Positions 1 to 7,360 of a DNA stretch of 64,000 bases are shown here, piece after piece. The notes beneath the pieces are model-generated. The model was not told the origin of the DNA. It did not search any database and saw only the letters and a program-made list of their open reading frames with translations. The DNA lies in contig NZ_JACHMS010000001.1 of assembly GCF_014205055.1 (NCBI RefSeq), forward strand, positions 5,022,001 to 5,086,000. Reading direction: 5' to 3'. Each line of letters opens with the position of its first letter. The stretch's first letter is position 1. A program made the position numbers and the translations under genes. Source of the stretch: Streptomyces luteogriseus. GTDB lineage: Bacteria > Actinomycetota > Actinomycetes > Streptomycetales > Streptomycetaceae.

Positions 1-1
1 T

Positions 2-280
2 GAAGTCACGAACCAGTCGGACGAAGCCGTCACCGATGTGACCGTTGATTACGACGGCTGGGAGGAGCCACAGGCGGTACGACTGCGCCCTGATCACATC
101 CTGATGGATCAGCCATGCGTCGTGGGTCCGGGGCATGTGGTCGCCTTCGCTTCCCAGTCGACTCACATCGACCGCCTGGAGGAGATCTATCCGACGTGCA
201 AGTTCAAGGACGCCGCCGGCGTCAGGTGGATCTTGGACACGGACGCTCGGCTGACTGAAGAAGCGAGCACCGCGCCCTAA
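2..280 (+). CDS. Hypothetical protein, C-terminal part (5' end outside window)
   Basis: The reading frame is open from the first complete codon at base 2, so the gene starts upstream of the window. A GTG at 38 exists, but the residues before it (NQSDEAVTDVTV) look like coding sequence. The visible 92 residues have a beta-rich pattern. It begins with an Asn-x-Ser-x-x-x-V-x-x-V-x-V strand and ends with a K-F-K-D-A-A-G-V-R-W-I-L motif. From memory this resembles a class of small Streptomyces hypothetical proteins, often found in accessory DNA, whose C-terminus reads FTDxxGxxW followed by a short acidic tail. I cannot assign a function. It is followed by a strong hairpin and by tRNA-Arg on the other strand. 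Confidence 0.6.
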   Translation, partial: EVTNQSDEAVTDVTVDYDGWEEPQAVRLRPDHILMDQPCVVGPGHVVAFASQSTHIDRLEEIYPTCKFKDAAGVRWILDTDARLTEEASTAP

Positions 281-341
281 TCCTGCTCAGGGGCCGAGCG
301 GACGTAGTGGCACGCCTGTGGCACGACCCCCGGAACGAGGG

Positions 342-380
342 AGGGCCAGCCTGGGAGGAAACCCCTCCTGAGCTGGCCCT
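342..380. terminator. Bidirectional hairpin terminator
   Basis: Arms AGGGCCAGC (342-350) and GCTGGCCCT (372-380) pair perfectly, and the inner GGAGG/CCTCC segments extend the stem past a 2-nt mismatch. It lies between the convergent partial CDS and tRNA-Arg and can serve both. Confidence 0.7.
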
Positions 381-388
381 TCTGGCTG

Positions 389-461
389 TGCCCCCGGCAG
401 GATTCGAACCTGCGACACCCGCTTTAGGAGAGCGGTGCTCTATCCCCTGAGCTACGAAGGC
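389..461 (-). tRNA. tRNA-Arg (anticodon CCT)
   Basis: Read on the minus strand, the RNA starts GCCTTCG and ends CGGGGGC plus discriminator A. The acceptor stem pairs fully with two G-U pairs. The anticodon arm is CCGCT-CTCCTAA-AGCGG, placing CCT at positions 34-36, which reads the rare codon AGG. The T-arm carries GGTTCGAATCC. No CCA is encoded; the bases after the discriminator are CAGCC. The 3' end points to the left edge of the window, the side where a tRNA-integrating element would sit. Confidence 0.93.
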
Positions 462-551
462 AGTGGCAGTGGACGCAAGCAGCGACGTGCCCGTGGTCTG
501 GGAGGACCACAGGCGTCAGCGTACCGGATGTGGGTGGGGCGGGTGTGGGGG

Positions 552-2453
552 TCAGGTCAGGGGGACGTGGGTGAAGCGGGCCGCTGTGTGGAGGTCTGTC
601 TGGATGCGGGTCGCCGTGGCCGTCAGTTCCGGGACGAGGTCCGTCACGCACTCCCTCGGGGTGCGGCGGCTCGCGTGCATCGCCGTGTTCAGGGCCGCCA
701 CCACCTGGCCCGAGCGGTCGCGGACGGGGACCGCGATCGAGCGGAGGCCCTCTTCCAGTTCCTCGTCCACCAGGGCGTAGCCCTGCGCGCGGACCGAGGT
801 CAGGGCCTCCGTCAGTGTCCGCCTGTCCGTGATCGTGTGCGAGGTGAAGGCCCGCAGGGACTCCGGTAGGGCGTCCCCGGAGGCGTCCGCCAGCAGGACC
901 CTGCCCAGTGCCGTCGCGTACGCCGGCAGCCGCGTGCCGACCGTGATGTTCACGCTCATCACCCGGGCCGTGGCCACCCTGGCCGTGTACTGGATCTCCT
1001 CGCCGGAGTCCGACAACACCGCCAGTGACGTCGACTCGTGGATGCGGGACGTCAGGTCGGCCAGGTGCGGCTGGGCGATCTCGGGGAGGGAGGTGCGGGA
1101 CAGGGGAGGGTAGCCGAGGGAGAGGACCCGGGGGGTCAGCATGAAGGTGCGGCCTGCCGTGGCGACCAGGCCCAGGTGTTCGTAGGTGATCAGGGCCCGG
1201 CGCGCCGTCGCCCGGGCCAGGCCCGTCGCCTGGGACACCTCCGTGAGGGTCAGCTCCGGCCTGCCCTCGCCGAAGGCGGTGAGGACCGTCAGGCCCCGGG
1301 CCAGGGATTCGATGAACTCGCGGCCCAGCTGCTGCTTGGACGCGCCCGTCCAGAGCGCCAGGTCCGACGGGGGCGGGCCGGGCTCGGGGGGCCGGGCGGC
1401 GTGGAGTTCGCGTTCCATCGCCCGTACCGCGGACCGCAGTCGCGGCAGCAGCGTCGTCCGCAGGCCGCGTGCGGTGTGGCGGCTCGTGTGGCTGACCACG
1501 CTCGCCACGCTCGCGATGCGGCCGCCCGGGGTGGAGCGGACCGGTACCGAGATCGCCACCAGGCCCGGCTCGATGAGCTGGTCGTCCAGGGACCAGCCGT
1601 GCGCCGACGCCTCTCGCGTGCGGTGTGCGAACGTCTCGTCGTCCTCCGCGTCCCCTCCGTACGTGCGGGGCGGTACGGCCGTGAAGGACAGGTCCCTCGG
1701 GTCCGCCGCCCGGCGCTCCCGCCAGCGTTGCCAGTCCGCCGCCGTCCACTGGGTGGCGAACAGCGGGCCGGGCGCGGTGCGTTCGGCGGGGAGCAGGTCG
1801 CCGATGCGGAAGCTGAGGGACATCGCGCGGCGGCGCGTCGCCTGGTGGATGAAGCGGATGCCGTCGCGGTCGGCGACCGCGAGGGAGACCGACTCGTCCA
1901 GTTCGTCGGCCAGGGCGTCCGCGTGCGGGGAGAGCAGGGCGGGCAGGCGCAGGGCCGACATGTAGGCGTTGCCGAGTTCCATCAGACGGGGGGACAGATG
2001 GACGTCCCGGCCGTCGAAACGGACGTAGCCCATGCGGGCGAGCGTGGCCGTGACGCGGTCGACCGTGGAGCGGGCCAGGCCGGTGGCGCGTTCCAGACCG
2101 CTCAGGCTCAGCGTGCCGTTCGCCTCCGTCAGCTCCCGCAGCACCGTGACGCCCCGGATCAGGGGAGTGACCGCCTCGGCGGGGGCCCCTGTCTGCGCGG
2201 CGGATCCGCCCGTCCCCGCGGTCGAGCCCGTCCCAGTGGCCGATCCGCCCTTCCCCGAGGTCGAGCCGCTCGTCCCAGCGAACGATCCACCCTTCCCCGA
2301 GGTCGAGCCCGTTCCAGTGGCCGATCTCCCCGCCCCAGCGCCCGGCTCGCCCCTCCGAGTCGCCGACGCGGTCGTTTCCCCGGCCGGCGGCTGCCACTCG
2401 GCGGCCGGTGGGGCGGACCCCTCCGGGGTCTCGGGCGTGCGCTTCGCTGGCAT
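552..2453 (-). CDS. Tandem-duplicated IclR-family transcriptional regulator
   Basis: The 633-residue protein is about 2.5 times the usual IclR length because it holds two complete IclR modules. The first has a winged HTH at about residues 95-160 (LSLSGLERATGLARSTVDR) and an effector domain to about 335. The second has an HTH at about 375-435 (LTLTEVSQATGLARATARR) and an effector domain to about 625 with the family signature YALVDEELEEGLRSIAVPV. The second module looks like the PcaR/PcaU/PobR branch, which controls aromatic-acid catabolism; the ligand here is unknown. The first about 90 residues are a disordered Gly/Ser/Thr linker built from a DNA repeat. No catabolic gene is adjacent, so the target is not visible. 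A single-chain double IclR could act as a pseudo-dimer (inference). Confidence 0.85.
   Translation of the reverse strand: MPAKRTPETPEGSAPPAAEWQPPAGETTASATRRGEPGAGAGRSATGTGSTSGKGGSFAGTSGSTSGKGGSATGTGSTAGTGGSAAQTGAPAEAVTPLIRGVTVLRELTEANGTLSLSGLERATGLARSTVDRVTATLARMGYVRFDGRDVHLSPRLMELGNAYMSALRLPALLSPHADALADELDESVSLAVADRDGIRFIHQATRRRAMSLSFRIGDLLPAERTAPGPLFATQWTAADWQRWRERRAADPRDLSFTAVPPRTYGGDAEDDETFAHRTREASAHGWSLDDQLIEPGLVAISVPVRSTPGGRIASVASVVSHTSRHTARGLRTTLLPRLRSAVRAMERELHAARPPEPGPPPSDLALWTGASKQQLGREFIESLARGLTVLTAFGEGRPELTLTEVSQATGLARATARRALITYEHLGLVATAGRTFMLTPRVLSLGYPPLSRTSLPEIAQPHLADLTSRIHESTSLAVLSDSGEEIQYTARVATARVMSVNITVGTRLPAYATALGRVLLADASGDALPESLRAFTSHTITDRRTLTEALTSVRAQGYALVDEELEEGLRSIAVPVRDRSGQVVAALNTAMHASRRTPRECVTDLVPELTATATRIQTDLHTAARFTHVPLT
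2221..2340 (-). repeat. In-frame minisatellite in the IclR N-terminal linker
   Basis: Three units of 39, 42 and 39 bp begin at 2221, 2260 and 2302, each starting GTCGAGCC on the + strand, with a degenerate partial unit just before. On the coding strand they give Gly/Ser/Thr-rich segments such as GSTSGKGGS. All units are multiples of 3, so copy-number change would keep the frame. Confidence 0.7.
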
Positions 2454-2570
2454 CGGTTCTCCGGTACGGCGCTCGCGACGGTCGCGGCAGGCCCACCGTA
2501 ATCCGGAATCGGTGACCCGTAGGCCGGGAGGCCGCCGTGACCTCCCGCCCCTGTGTGTCGAGGTGACCCC

Positions 2571-3995
2571 CTACCCGACTCCCTGTTCCCTCGTCACCCG
2601 CACCCGGTACCCCTCCTCCACCCCTGCCCCGGCCCCCGCCGCTCCCGCCCCCGCGCCCGTGACCTCGATCGTGATCCCCCTCGCCGCGTCGCGGAACGTC
2701 TCCCCGGGCGTGAAGGGCGCGTCCGACAGCTCCGCGTGGACGTTCGGCGCGCGCGTGCAGCCGCCGCTGTCACGCCGGGAGTCGACGACCGATACGGGGC
2801 CCATGCCCGTGTCCACCTCCGCGTCGACCTTGTAGATGAGGACGCCGGGACGGCACACCGCCTCGTCGTTGCCGGCGCGGGTGCGCAGTTCGACGGCGTA
2901 GCCGGTTCTGCCGTCCAGGGGGACGAAGACCAGCTTGGAGCCACCGGCCAGGGCCAGGGGCGTCAGGGTGTACTCGGTGGTGCCGGGGGAGGCCGCGCAG
3001 TGGACCTGGGCGGCGTCGAGCCAGCCCAGCTTCCACTTGTGCCAGCCGAGGAAGTCGTTGTTGGCGCCCCAGTCCTCGCTCATGATGTCCCAGTGGCCGA
3101 CCGCGCCCCCGCCCTCCGCGGTGTACAGGTCGGGCAGGCCGAAGACGTGACCGTTCTCGTGGGGGAGGACGCGGTAGCCGGTGCGGCCGTAGGAGCCGGA
3201 GCCGTCGTCCTGGCGGGAGTAGACGAAGGAGGCGTTGGCCACGGGTATGCCGTCGGCCAGGGGCGCCTCCGGGTTGCCCGCGAAGGTGACGGACAGGACG
3301 GTGTCCAGGGCGGAGGGGCCGGCGTTGGGGCTCACCAGGACGTTCAGCAGGTCGTACGCGCGGAAGTCGACCTTCGGGTCGGCCTCGGCCACGAGATCCT
3401 GGACCAGCGCGCGGTAGCCGGGGTCGAACGGAGCGCCGCGCTCGATGCCGTACTCGTGGAAGGACTTCGGCATCCGCAGCCAGCCCGGTATCGGGGTCTC
3501 GGGGCGGTAGTCGAGGCGGCCGTAGGAGCTGGTGCGGAACCACTCGCGGGTCTGCGGGAAGAACTCGTGGTAGCGGTCCTGGGCGTCGCCCTGGCCTGGG
3601 GCGTCGGAGAAGTCGACCATCAGGGTGAGGGCGCGGACCGTGCCGGTGGAGCGGGTGTAGCCGGTGGAGGTGGGGATGCCCTCGGACATCTGGACCTCGC
3701 GCGCGCCACGGATCATGCAGGGGCCGTGCTCGGCGGTGTGGGACAGGGTGATCGGGCCGGACCCCGCCGTACTGGTGCCCGGGGTGAGACGGCCCGTGCC
3801 GGCCGAGGTGCTGACCGTGAAGGTCAGGGCGGTCACGCAGGCCAGGGCGGCCAGCCGGCGCCTGGGTATCCGGCCGCCGGGCGGCCCCGTGCCGTCCGGG
3901 CGGGGGCGCCGGGGCCGCGGCTGTGTGCAAGGGACCTGCAAGGGACCTCCCGCGCCGCGGCAGCCTCCCGTATCCGGCTGCACCCTTGCGATCAC
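2571..3995 (-). CDS. Secreted M6-family (immune inhibitor A-like) zinc metalloprotease
   Basis: The protein has up to 474 residues. A hydrophobic segment after an Arg cluster (RRRLAALACVTALTFTVS, about residues 45-62) looks like a Sec- or Tat-type signal peptide, so it is probably exported. The catalytic motif HENGHVFGLPD at 279-289 fits HExxHxxGxxD: H279, H283 and D289 would bind zinc and E280 would be catalytic. A downstream WDIMSEDWG segment contains the methionine turn typical of M6 peptidases. The N-terminal 40 residues are doubtful. GTG 3995 opens the frame, but a TTG at 3941 has a strong GGGAGG just upstream and may be the true start. The gene is monocistronic as far as visible. Confidence 0.85.
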   Translation of the reverse strand: MIARVQPDTGGCRGAGGPLQVPCTQPRPRRPRPDGTGPPGGRIPRRRLAALACVTALTFTVSTSAGTGRLTPGTSTAGSGPITLSHTAEHGPCMIRGAREVQMSEGIPTSTGYTRSTGTVRALTLMVDFSDAPGQGDAQDRYHEFFPQTREWFRTSSYGRLDYRPETPIPGWLRMPKSFHEYGIERGAPFDPGYRALVQDLVAEADPKVDFRAYDLLNVLVSPNAGPSALDTVLSVTFAGNPEAPLADGIPVANASFVYSRQDDGSGSYGRTGYRVLPHENGHVFGLPDLYTAEGGGAVGHWDIMSEDWGANNDFLGWHKWKLGWLDAAQVHCAASPGTTEYTLTPLALAGGSKLVFVPLDGRTGYAVELRTRAGNDEAVCRPGVLIYKVDAEVDTGMGPVSVVDSRRDSGGCTRAPNVHAELSDAPFTPGETFRDAARGITIEVTGAGAGAAGAGAGVEEGYRVRVTREQGVG

Positions 3996-4069
3996 CCTGC
4001 GTCGCGGGGTGGGGGGACGCGCGTTGGAAGAGACCGATCGTGGGTTTCCCGTCAGTAGCGACCGGTGGG

Positions 4070-4091
4070 GTTTGTGAGCCAGGTCACAAAC
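4070..4091. promoter_or_regulatory. 8-bp inverted repeat upstream of TetR gene
   Basis: GTTTGTGA (4070-4077) and TCACAAAC (4084-4091) are a perfect inverted repeat with a 6-bp spacer, in an unusually AT-rich stretch of the M6 protease/TetR divergent region. Operator-like; the binding protein is unknown. Confidence 0.5.
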
Positions 4092-4115
4092 AATTTCCTC
4101 AGGGGCGGGAAATAC

Positions 4116-4172
4116 CGGGGACCCACTCCCCGTTTAGCCATGTGTCGGAACGAAACGGGGACCCGCTCCCCG
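4116..4172. promoter_or_regulatory. Two tandem TetR-type operators
   Basis: CGGGGACCCACTCCCCG (4116-4132) and CGGGGACCCGCTCCCCG (4156-4172) are near-identical 17-bp inverted repeats with perfect 6-bp arms. Their starts are exactly 40 bp apart, close to four helical turns. They lie just upstream of the TetR gene at 4235 and are the likely autoregulatory operators. Confidence 0.65.
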
Positions 4173-4234
4173 GATCGAACCGAGAGGCACCTTTCAAGCG
4201 CCACACACGTCAACACCGACATCAGGAGTACGCC

Positions 4235-4879
4235 GTGCAGACCGCCAGCCCCGTCACGCGCAAGGCGCCCCGGCCCCGCGCCGACGCCCTGCGCAACCGG
4301 GAGCGGATCGTCACCGCCGCCCGCGAGATGTTCGTCGAGCACGGCCCCGAGGTGCCGCTCGACGACATCGCCCGCCGGGCCGGCGTCGGCAATGCCACGG
4401 TGTACCGCAACTTCCCGGACCGCGACGCGCTCGTCCGCGAGGTCGTCTGCTCCGTCATGGACCGTACGGCCGCCGCCGCCGAGGCCGCGCTCACCGAGAC
4501 CGGCGACGCGTTCGAGGCCCTGGAGCGCTTCGTGCACGCCGCGGCCGACGAGCGGATCAGCGCGCTGTGCCCGATGGTCTCCAGCACGTTCGACCAGCAC
4601 CACCCGGACCTGGAGGCCGCGCGCGAACGGGTCGAACGACTGGTCGCGGAGGTCATGGAGCGGGCCGGGGCGGCCGGGCAGCTGCGGTCCGACGTGGACG
4701 TCGGGGACGTCATGATCGCCGTGGCCCAGCTCAGCCGGCCCCCGGCCGGTACGGACTGTTTCCGCGCCGACCGCTTCGTCCACCGCCATCTTCAGCTGTT
4801 CCTGGACGGGCTGCGCGCTCCGGCTCGCTCCGCCCTCCCGGGCGCGCCGGTGACCCTGGAGGACCTGCGCCGACCTTGA
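4235..4879 (+). CDS. TetR/AcrR-family transcriptional regulator
   Basis: The start is GTG 4235, with AGGAG 6 nt upstream; the frame is open further upstream but without a ribosome site. The product is 214 residues. The N-terminal HTH (about 18-65) reads RERIVTAAREMFVEHG... VPLDDIARRAGVGNATVYRNFPDRDALV, a standard TetR domain. The C-terminal part is an all-helical ligand domain resembling the SbtR-like branch. The gene precedes an EmrB/QacA-type exporter by about 210 bp on the same strand and carries two palindromes in its leader. The simplest reading is an autoregulated repressor of that pump that releases on binding the exported compound (inference). Confidence 0.88.
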   Translation: MQTASPVTRKAPRPRADALRNRERIVTAAREMFVEHGPEVPLDDIARRAGVGNATVYRNFPDRDALVREVVCSVMDRTAAAAEAALTETGDAFEALERFVHAAADERISALCPMVSSTFDQHHPDLEAARERVERLVAEVMERAGAAGQLRSDVDVGDVMIAVAQLSRPPAGTDCFRADRFVHRHLQLFLDGLRAPARSALPGAPVTLEDLRRP

Positions 4880-4920
4880 CCGATTAGTTCAGGCCGCCCC
4901 ACCCGTCTGAACCCCGACCA

Positions 4921-4955
4921 CCTGCTACCTGCCACCTGCCACCTGCCACCTGCCG
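4921..4955. repeat. Heptanucleotide tandem repeat (5 units)
   Basis: Five consecutive CCTGCYA-type 7-mers (cctgcta, three cctgcca, cctgccg) lie in the TetR-MFS intergenic gap. The period of 7 does not match coding use. It may be slipped-strand variation with no function. Confidence 0.6.
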
Positions 4956-5036
4956 TCTGACCGCCAGATCGTCTGATCGCCTGATCCGCAGTCATCACGG
5001 CCGTCCCCGCGGACGAGCCGTCACCTTTCGTCACCC

Positions 5037-5077
5037 TTTTCCGTCACGACGTCCCGTTTTTCCGTCACGAAGTCCCG
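5037..5077. repeat. Tandem direct repeat before the MFS exporter start
   Basis: TTTTCCGTCACGACGTCCCG (5037-5056) is repeated with one change at 5058-5077. The offset of 21 bp is two helical turns. The second copy ends 14 nt before the chosen ATG 5092, so it occupies the leader and ribosome-binding region. It could be a regulator site or a local duplication. Confidence 0.55.
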
Positions 5078-5091
5078 AAGTGGGTATCCCC

Positions 5092-6633
5092 ATGTCTGAA
5101 ACAGCCTCAAAGGCTCTCCGCGATCCGGCCGCAGAACCGGATGCCGGCCGCTGGAAAGCGCTCGTCTTCATCGCGCTCGCCCAGCTGATGGTCGTCCTGG
5201 ACGCCACCATCGTGAACATCGCCCTGCCCTCCGCCCAGCAGGACCTCGGCATCTCCGACGGCAACCGGCAGTGGGTCGTCACGGCCTACGCCCTCGCCTT
5301 CGGCGGTCTGCTCCTGTTCGGCGGCCGGATAGCCGACCTGTGGGGCCGCAAGAAGGCCTTCGTCGTCGGCCTGGGCGGCTTCGCCGCGGCCTCCGCGCTC
5401 GGCGGCGCGGCCACCAACGAGGCGATGATGTTCGGCGCCCGCGCCCTCCAGGGTGTCTTCGGCGCCCTGCTCGCGCCCGCCGCGCTCTCCCTGCTCGCCG
5501 TGATGTTCACCGACGCCAAGGAGCGCGCCAAGGCGTTCGGCATCTACGGCGCGATCGCCGGTGGCGGCGGCGCCGTCGGTCTGATCCTGGGCGGCTTCCT
5601 CACCGAGTACCTGGACTGGCGCTGGACGTTCTTCGTGAACATCCCGTTCGCCATCGTCGCAGCGGCCGGCGCCTACTTCGTCATCCGTGAGCCCGAGGGC
5701 GGCCGCAACCGCTCCGCGCTCGACATCCCCGGCGTCATCCTCTCCACCCTCGGCCTGGTCGCCCTCGTCTACGGCTTCACCCGCGCCGAGTCCGACGGCT
5801 GGAGTGACTCCGTCACCGTCGGCATGTTCGTCGCCTCGGCCGTGCTGCTGGCGTCCTTCGTGCTCGTCGAGTCGAAGGTCAAGGCCCCGCTGCTGCCGCT
5901 GCGCGTGATCACCGAGCGCAACCGCGGCGGGATCTACCTCTCCCTCGGTCTCGCGATCATCGCGATGTTCGGCCTGTTCCTCTTCCTGACCTACTACCTG
6001 CAGATCGTGAAGGGCTACTCGCCGGTCAAGACCGGGTTCGCCTTCCTGCCGATGATCGCGGGCATGATCACGGGCTCCACCCAGATCGGCACCCGTCTGA
6101 TGACCCGGGTCGCGCCGCGCCTGCTGATGGGCCCGGGCTTCCTGGTCGCCGCGCTCGGCATGCTGCTGCTGACCCAGCTGGAGATCGGCTCCTCGTACGC
6201 CGCGCTGCTGCTCCCGGCGATGCTGCTGCTCGGCCTCGGTATGGGTACGGCGTTCATGCCGGCCATGTCGCTGGCCACCCAGGGCGTCGAGCCGCGGGAT
6301 TCCGGTGTCGCCTCCGCGATGGTCAACACCTCGCAGCAGGTGGGCGGCGCGATCGGCACGGCCCTGCTGAACACCATCGCCGCCTCGGCGACCACGGCGT
6401 ACGTCGCCGACCACATCGCCGGTGCGACCAGCCGGTCCCAGCAGCAGCTGGTCCAGCTGGAGGCCATGGTGGAGGGCTACACCAGCGCCATCTGGTTCGC
6501 CGTCGGCATCCTCGTGGTGGCCGCCGCGATCGCCCTGACCTTCGTCAACGCCGGCCGCCCGGGCGGTACGACGGTCACGTCCTCCGGCGAGGACGCGGCG
6601 GACGAGGTGAAGATCCCGGTCGTCGCCCACTGA
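5092..6633 (+). CDS. DHA2-family (EmrB/QacA-type) MFS drug exporter, 14 TM
   Basis: A 513-residue integral membrane protein. TM1 carries the antiporter signature LMVVLDATIVNIALPSA, and the loop after TM2 has GRIADLWGRKK (motif A). Length and hydrophobic periodicity fit the 14-helix DHA2 group, which exports drugs in exchange for protons. ATG 5092 (MSETASK) is chosen over the in-frame GTG 5080; neither has a strong Shine-Dalgarno. It follows the TetR gene at 4235 on the same strand, after a gap rich in short repeats. The likely role is efflux of a toxic small molecule sensed by that TetR; the substrate cannot be read from the sequence. Confidence 0.9.
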   Translation: MSETASKALRDPAAEPDAGRWKALVFIALAQLMVVLDATIVNIALPSAQQDLGISDGNRQWVVTAYALAFGGLLLFGGRIADLWGRKKAFVVGLGGFAAASALGGAATNEAMMFGARALQGVFGALLAPAALSLLAVMFTDAKERAKAFGIYGAIAGGGGAVGLILGGFLTEYLDWRWTFFVNIPFAIVAAAGAYFVIREPEGGRNRSALDIPGVILSTLGLVALVYGFTRAESDGWSDSVTVGMFVASAVLLASFVLVESKVKAPLLPLRVITERNRGGIYLSLGLAIIAMFGLFLFLTYYLQIVKGYSPVKTGFAFLPMIAGMITGSTQIGTRLMTRVAPRLLMGPGFLVAALGMLLLTQLEIGSSYAALLLPAMLLLGLGMGTAFMPAMSLATQGVEPRDSGVASAMVNTSQQVGGAIGTALLNTIAASATTAYVADHIAGATSRSQQQLVQLEAMVEGYTSAIWFAVGILVVAAAIALTFVNAGRPGGTTVTSSGEDAADEVKIPVVAH

Positions 6634-6705
6634 CGGCCGCGCACGACACCCCTTCGGGCCCTCCGTAGGCACGGGGAAGGGGACGCCCCGTACCCACGGA
6701 ATCCA

Positions 6706-6747
6706 GGACCTGCCCTGCCCCCGCCTCAGCGGAGCCAGGGCAGGTCC
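6706..6747. terminator. Hairpin terminator overlapping the MarR gene 3' end
   Basis: GGACCTGCCCTG (6706-6717) pairs perfectly with CAGGGCAGGTCC (6736-6747), a 12-bp stem between convergent genes. The right arm lies inside the last codons of the MarR gene. Confidence 0.7.
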
Positions 6748-7280
6748 GCACCCGCTTCGGCCGGCTGAAGTCCCTCGGCGACGATCCGCATGATCTCGCC
6801 GAGGGACTTCTGCTGTTCCGGGGAGAGCCGGTCGAAGACCGCCTGCCGTACGGCCTCCACATGGCCCGGCGCGGTTTGCCGCAGCACCTCCAGGCCCTCG
6901 TCCGTGAGGACGGCGAACTGGCCCCGCTTGTCGTCGGGGCAGTCCTCGCGGTGCACCCAGCCGTTCTTCTCCAGCCGCGCGATGGCGTGCGAGAGGCGGG
7001 ACCGGGTGATCTTCGCCAGCATCGCGAGCTCCGTCATCCGCAACCGCCGCCGCGGCGCCTCGGCGAGCTTGACCAGCAGGCCGTAGTAGACGTGCGGCAT
7101 GCCGGCGTCGCGCTGCAGCTGCCGGTCGAGATGGTCGTCCAGGAGGGTGACGCCCTCCATGAACGAGCGCCAGACGCGCTGCTCCTCGTCGGTGAGCCAG
7201 CGGGGTTCCTTGGGCTCCGCGGCGGAGCCGTTTGCCGGTGCGGATGCCGGTGCGGGTGCGGGTGCCTTCATGCGTTCCAC
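6726..7280 (-). CDS. MarR-family transcriptional regulator
   Basis: The start is placed at GTG 7280 because AAGGAGG lies 11 nt upstream; ATG 7271 (MKAPAPAP) is an alternative three codons in. The product is 184 residues with an Ala/Pro-rich disordered N-terminus of about 25, then a winged HTH at about 75-140 (RMTELAMLAKITRSRLSHAIARLEKNGWVHR, wing DDKRGQFAVLT). It is divergent from the extradiol dioxygenase gene at 7361. The intergenic operator overlaps that gene's promoter, so it probably represses the dioxygenase and itself and responds to a phenolic or quinone ligand, as many MarR proteins do (inference). Confidence 0.88.
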   Translation of the reverse strand: MERMKAPAPAPASAPANGSAAEPKEPRWLTDEEQRVWRSFMEGVTLLDDHLDRQLQRDAGMPHVYYGLLVKLAEAPRRRLRMTELAMLAKITRSRLSHAIARLEKNGWVHREDCPDDKRGQFAVLTDEGLEVLRQTAPGHVEAVRQAVFDRLSPEQQKSLGEIMRIVAEGLQPAEAGADLPWLR

Positions 7281-7296
7281 TCTACGTGGACCCTCC

Positions 7297-7324
7297 TTGA
7301 ACTTTAAACAAATGGCCCGTACAG
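7297..7324 (+). promoter_or_regulatory. Promoter of dioxygenase gene with overlapping MarR operator
   Basis: TTGAAC (7297-7302), a 16-bp spacer and TACAGT (7319-7324) form a good vegetative promoter for the gene at 7361. The -35 box lies in TTGAACTTTAAACAA (7297-7311), an AT-rich imperfect palindrome unlike the surroundings and a natural MarR operator. Confidence 0.55.
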
Positions 7325-7360
7325 TTTTGTAGGGAACCATGTTTTGGAAGGAGCCGCAGC

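Noticed and set aside
424..2496. 690-codon minus-strand ORF over the IclR gene
   Set aside because: Another frame of the same strand, Pro/Arg/Gly/His rich; it would also run through tRNA-Arg.
4921..4955. Heptamer run as a CRISPR or att site
   Set aside because: Units are contiguous with no spacers, and no cas or integrase genes are present.
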